The notes beneath the pieces were generated by a model. That model had not been told where the DNA came from. It searched no databases and was given only the letters and a program-made list of their open reading frames with translations. A stretch of DNA of 64,000 nucleotides. It comes from Aphodosoma sp044433285 (lineage in GTDB: Bacteria > Bacteroidota > Bacteroidia > Bacteroidales > Paludibacteraceae). Positions 63,209 to 64,000 of this stretch are shown piece after piece. Every line of letters begins with the position of its first letter. Position 1 is the first letter of the stretch. Location: contig JAWXTU010000001.1 of assembly GCA_044433285.1 (NCBI GenBank), positions 1 to 64,000 on the forward strand. Direction: 5' to 3'. Made by a program: the position numbers and the translations under genes.

Positions 63209-64000
63209 ATGATATATAAAATAAAATATCTAGCAGCCATAATGATGGTTTTTATTCTTAATGGTTGTGGAATTTATACTAAATTCACATCTCCAAGTGT
63301 CAATGATACTTCGCTTATGGGTGAGGATTTTGAACTTCGTGAGGAGTCAATAGATTCTCTCCCCACATGGAGGGAGTATTTTACGGATGATTACCTCGTT
63401 GCTTTAATTGAAGAGGCGTTAAAGAATAATGTTGATTTGAAAATTGCAGGGTTAAATATCTCTCAGGCAGAGCGTAATCTCTCAACGGCACGTATGGCTT
63501 ATGCTCCATCTTTTGCTATTGCTGTTGAAGGTTCATCTTCAAGATTTGGTTCTGTAACAACAAATAGCTACTCTATTCCGTTAGTAGCTTCGTGGGAGAT
63601 TGATCTATTTGGGCGTTTGCATAATAGTAAAATGCAGTCAAAGGCGATAGTGGAACAGGTGAAGATGTATGAGAGTGCTATCCAGTCGCAGCTTATAGCG
63701 GCTGTGGCTACATCATATTACGCTCTTGTTTTGGCAGATAATCAACTTAGTGCAACAAAACAGAGTCGAGAGGCAATGTCTGAGAGTCTCGATGCAATAA
63801 AGTCTTTAATGTTAATTGGGCAGCAGACAGGGGCAGCCGTAGAGCAAGCAGAGGCTAACTTAAAGGCAATTGAGCTAACGGTTGAGGCGCTTGAGCAGAG
63901 TGTGAAACTTACGAGTAATAACCTCAATTTGTTGCTGAATCGTTCAGCGCAAGAGGTAGAGCGGAATTCAACTATTGTTACCTCCTCATTAGAACTTGAG
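63209..64000 (+). CDS. TolC/OprM-like outer-membrane efflux lipoprotein, N-terminal part
   Basis: 264 codons are visible before the window ends. The lipoprotein signal is MIYKIKYLAAIMMVFILNGC. Then LPTWREYFTDDYLVALIEEALKNNVDLKIAGLNISQAERNL is the standard start of OprM-type channels, followed by long amphipathic helices and VASWEIDLFGRLHN. It forms the outer-membrane part of the pump encoded upstream. It has an unusually good ribosome-binding site for this phylum (AAAGGAGGA, 63192-63200, eight bases before the ATG). Confidence 0.93.
   Translation, partial: MIYKIKYLAAIMMVFILNGCGIYTKFTSPSVNDTSLMGEDFELREESIDSLPTWREYFTDDYLVALIEEALKNNVDLKIAGLNISQAERNLSTARMAYAPSFAIAVEGSSSRFGSVTTNSYSIPLVASWEIDLFGRLHNSKMQSKAIVEQVKMYESAIQSQLIAAVATSYYALVLADNQLSATKQSREAMSESLDAIKSLMLIGQQTGAAVEQAEANLKAIELTVEALEQSVKLTSNNLNLLLNRSAQEVERNSTIVTSSLELE

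Overview
The window is a low-GC bacterial chromosome segment, almost certainly from the Bacteroidetes and most likely the order Bacteroidales. Many genes are preceded by the Bacteroidetes promoter TTTG-N19/20-TAnnTTTG instead of Shine-Dalgarno-rich leaders. Phylum-typical content supports this: rpmB-rpmG-DUF4295-ftsY-rimO, a complete MoxR/Bat operon, a BspA-type leucine-rich repeat protein with a type IX secretion C-terminus, a GldJ/GldK-like lipoprotein, DUF4831, and a long IleRS. No rRNA, CRISPR array, prophage or intact insertion sequence was seen. One tRNA gene (Asp, GTC) is present.

Layout: 1-671 is the N-terminal part of lon (minus strand, runs off the window). ileS is followed by a compact DpnII-type GATC restriction-modification cassette (two methylases around one endonuclease) inserted before lipA-lipB. 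Then come malQ with two starch-binding domains, an orphan polysaccharide export set (two tandem Wza-like lipoproteins plus a Wzc-like tyrosine kinase), the ribosomal/SRP cluster, and two HU-type genes. One of the HU genes is fused to a membrane segment and a LysM-like domain. From 20889 to 29526 lies a nine-gene MoxR-DUF58-Bat operon containing one extra small secreted protein; a PAP2 phosphatase follows. After a small HTH protein and the LRR protein there is a minus-strand block: a DUF1566 lipoprotein gene broken by an amber codon, a DUF3784 membrane protein, and tRNA-Asp. The second half holds DUF4831, uvrA, topB, an SGNH/MBOAT acylation pair with a 9-base C tract, a nitrilase-family amidase, folP, the GldJ/GldK-like gene, asnS, mutS2, an uncharacterised lipoprotein and barrel-like pair, parE, a 56-aa membrane protein, typA, and an AcrAB-TolC-like efflux operon cut by the window end.

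The most unusual signal is not a protein. A dispersed repeat family with long inverted ends (GGGGACTTCTAAAAACT ... AGTTTTTAGAAGTCCCC) occurs in at least ten intergenic places. Two copies are about 202 bp and roughly 90% alike by eye, one is a diverged 104-bp copy, and several are 65-85-bp internally deleted copies or solitary hairpins. Several copies lie between a recognisable promoter and the start codon (malQ, ftsY, the DUF4831 gene), so they would be transcribed as structured 5' leaders. They could be MITE-like elements, a regulatory RNA family, or a mobile element that has been co-opted as leader RNA.

All gene calls come from reading motifs and composition in the sequence; no database search was run. 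Start codons in this phylum are hard to fix because ribosome-binding sites are weak, and alternatives are given where they matter.
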